DNA of 64,000 bases from Cladorhizidae sp. MBARI D1340-BT2 (Eukaryota > Porifera > Demospongiae > Poecilosclerida > Cladorhizidae): positions 27,056,739 through 27,120,738 of the forward strand of contig JAQNBH010000013.1 in assembly GCA_028752905.1 (NCBI GenBank), written 5' to 3'. The translations under genes were made by a program, and so were the position numbers. This document shows, in pieces, positions 24,775-35,975 of this stretch. The notes below the pieces were generated by a model. The model did no database searches. It worked only from the letters and a program-made list of their open reading frames with translations, and had not been told where the DNA came from. Each line of letters opens with the position of its first letter. Position 1 is the stretch's first letter.

Positions 24775-26526
24775 CATACTTGCCAACTTTCCACAAGTTA
24801 ATTCCGGGACATTTTTCGACGCGATTTTTCGACCACGCCCCCTAATTAGCGTGCGCCTTTCCCTTGACCGTGCCGTTAATTTTATATGCGTGGTTCATCT
24901 CATCATACAGCTGAGGCTGAGCTGTGAGGTAGTATTCTCTGTAGATTTCTGGAAGAGGCGGTTGAATTGATCCATTGAGGGCAAGATAAAAGAACAACAG
25001 AGGTTTCTCAGAGGATTCTCAAGCCTTGAAAGAATGCTACATACCTTAGCTTCCTCACAAGACAAGAAGAATGACTTCAAACCATCATACTGCCTGAGGT
25101 AACGATTCACACACTTCAGCAAGCTGAGCCATCGTGTGGGGCAATGCTTCAAAATCACCCATGGCTCAGTAGTGAAAAGTGAACACCATAGGATGACAAA
25201 TTGCTGCTCTCTTGCTGCTATGGAGTAGAATATGTCGATGAAGAGCTGGTCAATGTTCACTGGGAGTACCTTCAAACCAGCTTTGACTGTTAAATCAGCC
25301 AAATGGCAGATGCAACCAACATCATACAAAGTTGGGATCTCATCCTTAATCAGCTTCTGCACACCTGACCTCACTCCTTTCATAACATTGGTGGTATCGG
25401 ACATGAAAGACACTGCATTGTCAAAGCTGAGCCCATTCTTAGTCAGTGACTCCTTAAAGGCTTGAAACAAGTTGGTAGCTATATCAATGTTCACAACAGG
25501 CATATCCAAGAATCTCGTCCGTACTTCACCTACCTGTGGATCAAGAAGCCTCAAAAGAATTATGCAAGACTTATCCCTCTTGTCATGGGATTCATCAATC
25601 ATCAAAGAGAATGGACCACTTGACATTGACTCCATAACTCTCTGTGTGAAGTAAGGAGCAAGAGCTTTCTTCACTATGGCGGTGATTTTGGTGTGGGAAC
25701 AGGATAATTTCTTTGCAATTTCAGAGTCTGGGAACATCTTGCTGAAAATCTTGGTGGCATGGTCACTAGACAGAAAGGATATGTTGTGCTTAGCAACAAA
25801 TGTAGCCCACCTGACCTCTGCTTCGATTACTTGATCACTTCTCTGATGTTGGAAGAGAGAGGTGATTGGAATAGTTGATAGCACAGCCTTTGACATATCC
25901 TTATGTTTCTTGCTCTTGAGGTGAGATGTGACATCATTACGGCCACCATGGGTAACACCAAAGTCGATTGCACACAGAGTACATTGGGCATACAAGTGAC
26001 TTAAAATGAAGGCAAGACTAATGACATTACTATTGCATTGAACACAAGCAGCACACTGTACCCATGAATGATGATGTTATTATTTACCCTGTATTTGCTG
26101 TATTCCATGCTTACTTACTTTGTCAATCAATTTCATTATATATTTTTTATTTATACCTTTGAAACTCTTGCCTATCCCTATCCCCTGAAATACTTTGATC
26201 CATTTATCCATTTATTGTCAAAATGGTCTGCTACCATTTTGCTGACGTGCTGAGAAGTTTCACGTGAGTGCCGCACCTCCAATCGAAACAAGGTCAAAGG
26301 TTGTTTCGCACACCCGCTGGAGCCGTAATTGTTTATCTGAAGTTTTTCTCTGCTAAAGTGTCCTGTTTTTGTTGCTTTACGAGTGTTAAAGGACTAAACT
26401 AAACAAGCAGTGGCCATCTAAGCGAGGGGAAGCGCAAGGTGCGCGTAGCTGTAAATTCCGGGACATTTCCGGGACAAGGACACCACCGGGACAAGGTTCA
26501 AAATTCCGGGACGGTTGGCAACTCTG
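24775..26526 (-). mobile_element. hAT-type DNA transposon, internally truncated
   Basis: The left end reads CATACTTGCCAAC and the right end, reverse complemented, CAGAGTTGCCAAC, short imperfect terminal repeats of hAT type. AATTCCGGGACA-like motifs repeat just inside both ends (near 24801 and at 26455-26510). The only gene is a 3'-truncated transposase on the minus strand. No clean 8-bp target duplication was found. The length of 1.75 kb suggests an internally deleted copy. Confidence 0.75.
24895..26060 (-). pseudogene. hAT transposase with BED-like zinc finger, C-terminus missing
   Basis: The frame on the minus strand is open from about 26060, but no ATG was found for it. It begins with a BED-type finger (CTLC, then HLKSKKHK) and continues into an RNase H-like hAT core: SLMIDESHD (first catalytic Asp), FMSDTTNVMKG (second Asp), a C-x2-H motif in CICHLADL, and CPTRWLSLLKCVNRYL. 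It stops at 24895, before the catalytic Glu and the hATC dimerisation domain. Proteins of this layout include the ZNF862-like host families, but the flanking terminal repeats argue for a transposon. Confidence 0.8.
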
Positions 26527-27423
26527 CCAGTGATGCTGTGCAACATTCCTAGTAGTAGCCGAGACTGGCTGGGGCCAGCTCAATTATTTTGGGATCTGTA
26601 GAGTGTGGCTAAAAGCCACATGAGGGGATGGGGTGTAGGGGGGGAAGTACCCCATCACAATGGAAGCCCACGCCAAGTGGTCCGGCCAAAACCTGACCAG
26701 TAGTGCTGGCTCTGGTAGGAAGAAGGGTTTGAAACATGCTTGTATCATTGGTGTTAGCTTTTAGCTGCTACTAGGTCACTCTGGAAAAGAACATTAAAAA
26801 TTCTGGAATATTCGTCACAGCTTACCACCCTCTAACCTATCTTCAAATCCATTAATGTATCAAAATGGCCGGATCAGCAATAGACATTCATTTTGCCTGA
26901 AGAAATTGAGCAAACACTAAGGTTGCTATAAGCTACACAACATTATATACTATCTTTCTGTTGAGTGGACAGAGTGTGTGTGTGGGCTGTGTGGCCATGG
27001 GGGCAGAAGATGATGATTCTGGAGGGCACATTGTTTCAGCAGGAGAAGCAATCTGCAGCGGCGCCCACTGAGGAAACTTCTGTCACAGTGCCCATCATAT
27101 TTCTCACTATCTGCAGTATAGATTTCGAGGATTAAAAAACAAACAATATGTAGCTTTACCTGTATTGAACAAGCTTTCATCACACAAAAGTTAAGTTTAG
27201 GGCTTGTGCAGTGGACACAGCATGAGGATAGAGGTCTATGAAGAGCGTACCACACTTCTTGTTCAAAACCTGTTTGTAACCCAAATCTTGTAGCTCGGTC
27301 TCGCTCACGAATACGACATCGTTAGACATAAATAAAGCTAGTTGGAACAACAACAAAAAAGTTGTTATTTTTTGCTTTTGTTTTTCTCCTGTCCTGAACA
27401 TTGTATTGTCTTATTCTCTGCAG
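26527..27423. other. unique intronic sequence before noggin exon
   Basis: No repeat, exon or element recognised apart from the acceptor TTATTCTCTGCAG at its end. Confidence 0.5.
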
Positions 27424-27520
27424 CACCATCAACCGCACGGCTTACATAACAGTTCTGCGCTGGGACTGCTGCTATGTGTACTGGAACCGAAACTGGCGAT
27501 GGGAGTGTGGCTGGAGAAAG
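27424..27520 (+). CDS. NOG: noggin-like BMP antagonist, penultimate coding exon
   Basis: The exon lies between CTCTGCAG and AAG/GTCTTG. Its first base C completes Ser with the AG of the previous exon, and the next 32 codons read TINRTAYITVLRWDCC, YVYWNRNWRW and ECGWRK. Vertebrate noggin at this place has VHLTVLRWRC, a short loop, then QRCGW. The ITVLRW and CGW blocks are diagnostic. Two features are odd: a CC pair after the conserved Trp, and a longer aromatic loop (YVYWNRNWRW) where vertebrates have a basic Q-R-R-G-G loop. It ends at a codon boundary and continues in the exon at 30812. Confidence 0.9.
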
Positions 27521-28359
27521 GTCTTGTTAATGCACACCACATAATATAATAGCTGTTTTTGTTGTCACATAAGTAAGACCATGTAGTATGCGCCTGCCAT
27601 CCACCCAATCGTTCAGTGTGCATTGAATCAACATCACACTGAAGATGCACACATGGGCAGGACTGTCGAGTTCTGTAAATGTGAACGAGCAAGATCTATG
27701 GCTGCGTGCCTGTATGTAGCTTATATTAAAACAACAGTCGAGTAGCAGAATATGAAGCTAGGATGAGACTCTGGTGGCAGTGAATTACCAAGGTTGGTAT
27801 CTGTTAGGTCTCTTGTGGTTGGAGACTCTAACAGTGCCACTGAAAAGGACCGGCTTGCAAAATCCTTCTAGTGGTCTACCTCATGCTAAAACAGAACATT
27901 CCTGAAAGGGCATATATAGTCATAATGCAGGACTTCATGAAGACAGAATTAACAAAAATTTGGTCACAAACTTAATGTTCATTTCTTGCAGTCTTCTTTA
28001 TTGTATTCCCTGTCAGTCTTTTGTGGAACACTTAATGACCTCAGGTGAAGGTTCGAACTTGCACCCTAGTTCCTCACTAGCTGTCAACCCAGTGTGCCAT
28101 ATGGTGACCTTGGAATTTTCCTTCTAAGGCCCACGGCCAGGGCTCAGCAAAACCACCTAGCCCTAGCTCTATGCCTCTGAAACAAAACTCCATAGCCCTA
28201 CGTTGTCCACAAAGCTTACGTATCTAGTGCATTCTTTCTTAAGTAGGAAACATCATCTATGGTAGAACATTTGGTGATAAATGGCATGCCATCTTTGTGA
28301 TTCTTACATGTGTGTGTGTGAAGTGGGCCAAATCCATGTGTCACATGGGCAGTGTGACA
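27521..28359. other. noggin last intron, unique part
   Basis: Unique sequence with no supported exon. A short CCTAGCCCTAGCTCT motif near 28155 resembles the unit of several arrays elsewhere. Confidence 0.5.
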
Positions 28360-29335
28360 GGCCTGTCTGGACCAACACCACACTGGGTTGAGGCAGGTGA
28401 CAATAGCTCTATGGAGACACACACTGGACCAACACCACACTGGGTTGAGGCAGTTCAAGCAGGTTGACAATAGCTCTATGGGGACACACACTGGACCAAC
28501 ACCACACTGGGCTGAGCATGTTGAAGTAGGTTGACAATAGCTCTATGGGGGCACACACTGGACCAACACCACACTGGGTTGAGGCAGGTTCAAGCAGGTT
28601 GACAATAGCTCTATGGGGACACACACTGGACCAACCCCACAATGGGTTGAGGCAGGTTGAAGTAGGTTGACAATAGCTCTATGGGACACACACTGGACCA
28701 ACCCCACACTGGGTTGAGGCAGGTTCAAGCAGGTTGACATAGCTCTATGGGCACACACTGGACCAACATCACACTGGGTTGAGGCAGGTTCAAGCAGGTT
28801 GACAATAGCTCTATGGGGACACACACTGGACCAACACCAGACTGGGTTTAGGCAGGTTCAAGCAGGTCGACAATAGCTCTATGGGGACACACACTGGACC
28901 AACACCACACTAGCTGAGGCATGTTGAAGTAGGTTGACAATAGCTCTATGGGGACACACACTGGACCAACCCCACACTGGGTTGAGGCAGGTTCAAGCAA
29001 GTTGACAATAGCTCTATGGGGACACACACTGGACCAACACCACGCTGGGTTGAGGCAGTTCAAGCAGGTTGACAATAGCTCTATGGGGACACACACTGGA
29101 CCAACCCCACACTGGGTTGAGGCAGGCTCTATGGGGACACACACTGGACCAACACCACACTGGGTTGAGGCAGGTTCAAGCAGGTTAACAATAGCTCTAT
29201 GTGGACACACACTCCAACACCACACTGGGTTGAGGCAGGTTCAAGCAGGTTGACAATAGCTCTATGGGAACACACACTGGACCAACATCACACTGGGTTG
29301 AGGCATGTTCAAGCAGGTTGCTCTATGGGGACACA
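28360..29335. repeat. 68-bp minisatellite, second array
   Basis: About 14 copies of the family seen at 1-860 in the same orientation, but most units here read GGTTCAAGCAGGTTGACAAT rather than GGTTGAAGTAGGTTGACAAT. Some units carry deletions. It lies in the last noggin intron. Confidence 0.95.
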
Positions 29336-30811
29336 GAATGGGGCAATGAACTTGTAACTGAACCAATTAAATTGCTCCATTTTGACTAGTACCCGCATTC
29401 CCTCGAATGGTATGCGTCCTCCAATATTTGTACCCGCATTCCCTCGAATGGTATGCGTCCTCCAATATTTGCATCGGGCACTCACCTCACACATGCACAT
29501 TAAAAAACTAATTCCAAGCAGCATGTCAAAATTTACTGCCTAGAGCAGAAAGAGGTGACAACTAAAGCCACACCACAAATTGTTGAACTCACTTCCAAGC
29601 TGGAAAGTCGAGAACATCAGGATCCTAGGGACCTTGTCTCGGATCTCTACGATGGCAACAAGGAACTGAAAACTAAATAAATACTAATTGATGATTCAGG
29701 ACTAGCAAACTTTGTGTCCAACTTTGTTCGATAGGCTACACTCACACTGGTCAGGCCTACTCTGGTTTATAGACTACACTCACACTCTTGGTCCATATTT
29801 TCTCTCACTGTATTGAATTTCCTTGTGCCACAGACATTTGTTGGCTCAAGCTCAACTATGCACTGGGCGGAGACATTGTGCGAGGATAAATGAGCTCACG
29901 CATGCCTAGTTGAGACTAGCCGATTAATTGTGTCTAGTCCTCAAATTGTATTTGCCCTTAGGGTTTGGACCGTTAGGACACCTGAACCCACAGTAACTAT
30001 TTGAGTGAATACATGTAGGTGCCAGATGCCTTGAATTTAACACATTGGTTGTGGAATAGTGGGAGAAAGGTGCAGAGCACAGAAGATTAAATATTAGCCA
30101 GTATTCATGGAATAGAATGCATGTGTATTCATTTCATGAGCTGCCTAACTGTAGATACTATTCAATGGCACGCTCTATTATTTCAACATGACCAATGGAC
30201 ATGCACACAACGAGATAAGCAGATCTCAAAAATGTAGTAATTGATAATAGAGCTCTAGCTATGTCCTCTAGTTTCATCTTAATCATAGTCAGCTTTGTTG
30301 CTTGCAAAGGGATCACAGTCTGTCTGTCTCACCTTTTCTGTTAGGTCTGTCATCTCGCTGGCAATGTTTGTTCTTGCTCAGGCTTTATTAATCAGTGAAT
30401 GCTGCCATCATGTGACCCTATCTTGACTGAAATGCCACAATATTTTAAGTATTTGATTATCACTTCAGTGGTGACCGATTACACCCCCCCCACACACACC
30501 AAGGGCGTGTTCTATTTCTTTCGAGATAGTAAATGGTGGTCGTCTAATTGGGGGCGTGTTTAATTCGAGGAAATATGGTATCTAAATATTTTCCCGTCTG
30601 TATCCACTCAAATTGCATCTAAATACCCGCAAAATACCCGCAAAATAAATCACTGCATGCTTCTTCGTACAGCAATGAGCTCTAGTAATCTTCCAGTAAT
30701 TGAGTACTATTTAATTTGCTGGTATATATATAACAGTTACTATGGTAACTGCCAATAACATACTGGTTGTGAAACGCTAACTACAATGATCGGTGTCACT
30801 CTGTTTTATAG
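29336..30811. other. noggin last intron, right part
   Basis: Holds a perfect two-copy 41-bp duplication at 29388-29470 (TACCCGCATTCCCTCGAATG...). The segment near 30535-30580 looks like one transposon terminus (reverse complement TACCATATTTCCTCGAATTA) with no partner found. Remainder unique, ending in the acceptor CTGTTTTATAG. Confidence 0.5.
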
Positions 30812-30871
30812 GTCGAGATTCCCATCATAGTGGACTGCACCTGCGCCTGCCAAGCAAAGCTACCAGTATGA
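30812..30871 (+). CDS. NOG: noggin-like BMP antagonist, terminal coding exon
   Basis: After CTGTTTTATAG the exon reads VEIPIIVDCTCACQAKLPV and stops at TGA 30869-30871. It joins the preceding exon in phase 0, giving CGWRKVEIPIIVDCTCAC. Human noggin ends CGW, IPIQYPIISECKCSC. The I-P-I-I and C-x-C-x-C pattern is the last strand of the cystine knot. Six extra residues follow the final cysteine, where vertebrate noggin stops at it. The gene's stop faces the RABEPK stop 4.5 kb away (convergent). Confidence 0.9.
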   Translation, partial: VEIPIIVDCTCACQAKLPV

Positions 30872-31049
30872 CTATCATGAAAACTAGAATCTTGACTATA
30901 TATATACATGTACCTCTCTCTATATATTATATATGTATACATGTATATACCTCTCTATGTTATTATGTAATGATAGTGAAAATATAACATTGTGAAAAAA
31001 AATAAGTTCACCAGGCAGGAAGAAATGGAAAAAAGGGTGCTAGATACAA

Positions 31050-32420
31050 TAAGTGCTGCTCACAAGGTATGGTCAGCAACTCTTGGTCTCTTCCCTTCTT
31101 CACAATGCAGAAAGTATCATCCATATATCTCTTCCAAAACCTTGGTTTCAGGAGGACAGTTGTGAGTGCCAATTCTTAAGAATTCCATGTAAAGGTTGGC
31201 TACCACTGCAGATACTGAAGAGCCCACTGCTGCACCCTCTTTCTGCTAGTATTTTCCTTGATACCTGAAGTAGGTTGATTTTAGGCACAACTCCCAACAG
31301 TTCAGAAATCCGTCCAGTCCTCTCGTCAACATTTCAAAAATGACACCGCTTCATCTATGGGAACATTGGTATAAAAAAAAAACTGACAAGACACTCATCC
31401 CATGCCAAACATAAATATATTGCCAGGATCCTTGATGTACTTATATTACCAGTAATATCAAATATGCTATGGATTTGGAAGATTATATGACAGTGCATGT
31501 ATATATACAAGACACAATAGGCCTAAGGGGAACCTCAGGTTTATGTATCTAGGGAGTCCATAAATCAATGGTCTACTTTCAGTGGGCTTAATTATATCAG
31601 TTGTTATTTCTCCTGTTCTTTGGTACATGCTCACCTTACTTTCCTGTGTCTTGGTAGGATCCTTCTTCAGTATAGCATATGTCTTAGTCTCCACAGCATT
31701 CCTGTAATGTAACTGTCTTTCGTCGTCAGGCTTCCCCTGTCTGCTGGTAAGATCATGATCTCTTCCATCTTCCTCACTTCTTTCAGGGCCTTTCTCTGTT
31801 CCTTTGTCAGGTTGTCCTTCGGTTTCCTTGCTCTTCTCAAAGTTCCACATATTCATACTCGAAGCTCATGTACCTCATTATCTCTCCAGCTTCCTGGCCA
31901 ACAATTCCACTGAAGCTACGTTGTCCATCAAAGGTAGACTCTTTGGAGCAGGGACTAAGTTAAGACCCAAAGCGATTACTTCTTCCTGAGTTGGAGAAGC
32001 ATTTTTCTATCAGATTCACCACCCATCTGTTCAAGTCTCTCCAAAGGTGTCTCCAGCTTCTTTTGATGGTTCTGCTTGTATTTGCTGTGGCTCTTCTCTG
32101 CTTCCCTTCTACAGAGGGTTCTCTAGTAGTCACTTCCCAGTGCTGGTTCCAGCTTGGCCTCCAGATCTTCACTCGGTCGTTTAAGGCACTGCTTCTTCTG
32201 TATGACTGGCGAATTCTCTCAGACAGGAATGCTTTGCTGGCTCTATCTGCTCCCCGGTATCCTTCCCTGGTCTTAATGGGAGGCTTCATCCTTAAACTTG
32301 CTAGTGAAGGAGGCATTACACAGCTGCCTAGCACCAAAGAGTGAGCGGTTCAATCGAGACTGTGGTAGGGACTTGCCTGCTGCTGGGAGCCACTCTCAAG
32401 AGCCTGAACTTGAAGCCATC
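31050..32420 (-). pseudogene. Penelope-like retroelement, reverse transcriptase part, degraded
   Basis: The minus strand carries, in shifting frames, blocks in the order of Penelope-like RTs: an LTKEQRKALKEV helix with ILPADRG, TYAILKKDPTKTQESKV, IKPTESRPLIYGLPR, then TNVPIDEA, KSTYFRYQGK and GAAVGSSVSAVVANLYMEF, and finally RYMDDTFCIVKKG with YMDD at about 31117-31128. Y-G-L-P followed by a later M/V-D-D box is typical of the group. Many stops and a gap near 31370-31460 show it is dead. The GIY-YIG endonuclease end was not seen. Confidence 0.78.
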
Positions 32421-32774
32421 ACCAACATAATGTTTTATCTTTCTTTGTTGCAACATAAATACTAAAATATAACAACAATAATGGAAGCTTATTATTACAT
32501 TAAAAACAACTGCTATATAGCACTCTCCTTGTTTGACTGTTGTAGGATGCATGCAACGGCTAAAAAAAACTGCTACAACTCACTGGCAGCTTCTAGATAT
32601 CCTAAACAATGGTTATGGCAGGTATGTTTCGATATCAACATTCCTTATTTTATTATTATATGATTATTTTATTTTTTCTAGCCTGCAAATGCAGCAGATT
32701 TATTTTGTTTTGTTATATTACATATAATAATTATAATAACTAATAAATAAATCACATAACTAAAAGTTTATCAA
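32421..32774. other. AT-rich unique sequence
   Basis: Between two dead retroelements; no feature supported. Confidence 0.5.
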
Positions 32775-33265
32775 TAACAAATAAAGTCAACGAGGCGGAG
32801 ATAAACCGGTAAACCCAGGGTGCTCAAAACTGCTGCAGCATTTACCACAGACAGACGTTGAAGGAGGTACCTCCTGGAGTTCAAATCTCTGGTCGACGTA
32901 TTTAACTTCTTCCCCAATTCCTTCACAAAAGATCGTGCATCAGCCCCCAACACACCAGGCGCCTCCACTGCAAAGAAATGGCTGTTCTTGAAGTGTGCGT
33001 ATTTGGTCTTCTTCAATTCCTCTGCATGCTTAACCCCACCAATCCCACTCTGCTAGCCCTGGCAATGTATGATGGAGCATGTAACAGGGTAAGTAGCATC
33101 CTACACCAATACCTTGCCCATTTTCCAGGCACTATACTCATACCATCCAGTCTTTTCCAATCTGAGTGGAAGAGATCATGAGGTTCCAGTCTAGAGTTGG
33201 TTCCAGCAGATGAGTGACCTATGATTGATGCCATTGATTGATGCATGTCTAGGATGACAACCATC
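32775..33265 (-). pseudogene. R2-like LINE, 3' end remnant
   Basis: Minus-strand frames give SRLEPHDLFHSDWKRLDG followed by FFAVEAPGVLGADARSFVKE and RRYLLQRLSVVNAAAVLSTL. This is the endonuclease-to-C-terminus part of the same LINE clade as 21595-24319 (SRLEPSGLLRSDGKRPDG, IETLGAIGPKSLAFLKE, LLQRLSV). The catalytic RPD is now RLD and frames are broken. Confidence 0.75.
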
Positions 33266-33889
33266 ACTGAAGCTGCAGCTCAGACCATGTCAGGTCCAGC
33301 AATCAATACTTGCACCACAGAGGATGATGCATGTGGCTGGGATAGAGGTGTTCCAAAATGAAGGCCCATTGAACCGAAACATCGATCATGCAAAGACTCA
33401 GAGATGGAATTGGGAGAGCACTCAACCACACACCTGCTTCAGGACACAACATAGCCAGAAGTCTTGCGTGAGACACCTCACCTCATCCCCAGCTTATTTT
33501 TTAAAATTTATTTACTAATAATATATATGTACATATTTTTATTAATTTTTATTTTATATTGTGTTTTGACATCTCTTTGGATTATTAATTTACTTGTTTT
33601 TCTCCCTCCTCCCCTCCACACCTACGTGCTGGACGTGTATGCCAGGGTGTGGTTCGTATCACATGGTGGATATATAGAAAGCTCACGGAATCTTAACATC
33701 TGATGGAGGCTAGAGCATCTACATATAGTTGAAACGTTGATTACTGAGATTATTTATATTATTTGAGTTGGTGGCATGTGAAATATATTATAGTTGAGGG
33801 CCATTATATTTGTATTTATTTGTAGCTCTAAACAGGTTCTGGCGAGTGCAATTCGTCCTGCTATGCAATCTCTGTGTCTCATATTAAAA
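33266..33889. other. intergenic sequence with dispersed-repeat copy
   Basis: Mostly unique. Contains a diverged copy of the CTGATGA family at 33695-33775 (CTGATGGAGGCTAGAGCATC, then TTGAAACGTTGATTACTGAG), in which the core A is changed to G. Confidence 0.6.
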
Positions 33890-34320
33890 TGGTTACTGAG
33901 CTATCTAGCAGTTACTGAGCTCCAAAGTCAATCTAGCATTTACTGAGCTCCAGTCCATCCACAAACATTTTCTGAGCTCTAAAGTTTGTCCACAAACATT
34001 TGCTGAGCTACAAAGTCCATCCAAGATATTCACTGAGCTCAAATCCATCACAGACATTTCCTGAGCTCCAGTCAATCTACATTGCTGAGCTCTAAAGTCC
34101 ATCACAAACATTTCCTAAGCATCAAAGTCCATCCTCAAACATTTTCTGAGCTCTAAAGTCGTCCATCCATAAACATTTTCCGAGCTCTAAAGTCCATCCA
34201 CAAATATTTCCCAAGCATCCAAGTCCATCCTCAAAAATGTTCTGAGCTCTAAAGTCGTCCTTCCACAAACATTTCTGAGCTCTAAAGTCCACCCACAAAC
34301 ATTTCCTGAGCTACAATGTA
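33890..34320. repeat. about 30-bp minisatellite
   Basis: About 14 diverged copies of a unit containing ACAAACATTTCCTGAGCTC and AAAGTCCATCC. Confidence 0.85.
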
Positions 34321-34339
34321 CATTCACAACCAGGAAAAA

Positions 34340-34690
34340 ATGGGCCTACCCTTGCAGCAACTTATCGGGAAGACAGGGGTCCCTGTGAGGGTGTAAGCAG
34401 TCTATCCTACATTAGTGGGAGTATGGTTAACAGGGGAAGACAGGGGTCCCTGTGAGCAGTCTATCCTACATTAGTGGGAGTATGGTTAACAGGGGAAGAC
34501 AGGGTTCCCTGTGAGGGTGTGAGCAGTCTATCCTATATTAGTGAGAGTATGGCTAACAGGGGAAGACAGGGGTCCCTGTGAGGGTGTAAGCAGTCTATCC
34601 TACATTAGTGGGAGTATGGTTAACAGGGGAAGACAGGGTTCTCTGTGAGGGTGTAAGCAGTCTATCCTACATATTAGTGGGAGTATAGGA
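34340..34690. repeat. about 70-bp minisatellite, five copies
   Basis: Unit contains GGGGAAGACAGGGGTCCCTG, GTAAGCAGTCTATCCTAC and TAGTGGGAGTATGGTTAAC. Copies are near-identical; one lacks the GAGGGTGTAA segment. Confidence 0.9.
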
Positions 34691-35000
34691 TAGCCCAAAA
34701 CGATTTGTACTACTAAAACCAACGAGCTTCAAGTGTTACATTTTTGGGTAATGCTTAGCTCAGTTTTCAGGCATACATACATTTTTTAAGCAGCTGATTC
34801 AAGTTCTATTCTGCAAATAATTTTGTGTCCTTTGACCTTCTTCTTCTTTCGTTTGCTCTCTCGCTCGTCAACATCAGATCACCAACTCTGTCGAGTACAG
34901 CCACGCTCGTGTCTCGTCGTCCAGACTGGCTATCCTTTGACCTGACAAGCAATAACGCAAATTTCTATAACTGATCTTTGCCTTCCCTCAGACATCACGT
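34691..35000. other. unique sequence beyond the RABEPK tail
   Basis: No gene seen. May include the 3' end of the RABEPK transcript on the minus strand; a polyadenylation site was not identified with confidence. Confidence 0.4.
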
Positions 35001-35384
35001 ATACATATGCTTCAGGAAGGCACAAAAATGAAAGAGATGGCCGGAGGAGTCCATGCCCCCAAACTATACATATGCTTCAGGAAGGCACAAAAATGAAAGA
35101 GTCAGTCTCCATGTACATGGCCGGAGGAGTCCATGCCCCCAAACTATACATATGCTTCAGGAAGGCACATGAAAGAGTCTCCATGTACATGGCTGGAGGA
35201 GTCCATGCCCCCAAACTATACATATGCTTCAGGAAGGCACAAAAATGAAAGAGTCTCCATATACATGGCCGGAGGAGTCCATGCCCCCCCCAAACTATAC
35301 ATATAATTGAATGCTTCAGGAAGGCACAAAAATGAAAGAGTCTCCGTATACATGGCCGGAGGAGTCCATGCCCCCAAACTATAC
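35001..35384 (-). repeat. tandem copies of the RABEPK coding end in its 3' UTR
   Basis: Five 65-75-bp units directly downstream of the RABEPK stop. Each unit, on the minus strand, repeats the gene's own last coding segment (GGMDSSGHVHGDSFIFVPS, then the stop) plus about 15 bp of following sequence. The sixth, 5'-most unit is the genuine coding end. The copy nearest 35001 lacks the middle of the unit. Confidence 0.92.
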
Positions 35385-35391
35385 ATATGCT

Positions 35392-35975
35392 TCAGGAAGG
35401 CACAAAAATGAAAGAGTCTCCATGTACATGGCCGGAGGAGTCCATGCCCCCAAACACAAACAGAGCAGGCACCAACTCAAACTCCACCCCTTCACAGGGG
35501 CATGTGCTAATGTTGTTCTTTGGAGAGCCCCTCCCTGGTTCGCACAGTGCCTGCATAGTTGAACCACCAACAGGTTTTGGTGAACCATTTTCAGGATCAA
35601 TAATTGTTACGGTCCGCAAGGGACTCGCCTTGGAGTCAACAGGAGTGTGGAAGGGACTTGCTTCAGAGTCGGTAGGAGAAGTAGTTTCTCCTTTTTTGCC
35701 TCCTGTATTTCCTCCTTCGCCTTTACGATCGAGAAAATCTTGATCGTTGGCCAAACACGCCCGCAGGGACACCTCATTTCTCTTGAGATTGCCTCTGCCA
35801 GTCCCATCTATGATGTCTGGTGCATCATCATCCCTCTCGTTCCATGGAGATGCAGCGCAGGTGGCAGAGGGGGAGTGAAGATGAGAGATGGGGAGTCCGA
35901 TGCTGCACATGGCAAAGTCCATGCGTGCAGGGGGAGGACTCCCAGTAATAATCACTTTCTCCCATCGTAGAGTTT
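35392..35975 (-). CDS. RABEPK: RABEPK-like exon 6 (blade 6, insert, stop)
   Basis: Acceptor GATTTCGGCAG. Starts ETLRWEKVIITGSPPPARMD, passes through a charged, serine- and proline-rich insert, and returns to kelch sequence with ALFVFGGMDSSGHVHGDSF. TGA is at 35392-35394. The last 20 codons are the founder unit of the tandem array in the 3' UTR. Confidence 0.92.

Larger units (their letters stand above)
6129..27423 (+). other. 21.3-kb noggin intron filled with repeats and transposons
   Basis: Intron with GT at 6129 and AG at 27422-27423, preceded by TTATTCTCTGCAG. It contains a dead R2-like LINE piece, several minisatellites including the 5.9-kb array, a piggyBac element, an R2-like LINE and a hAT element. 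Unassigned stretches inside it (7200-7844, 8150-9257, 10346-11499, 17425-19253, 26527-27423) show no exon I can support. Confidence 0.8.
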
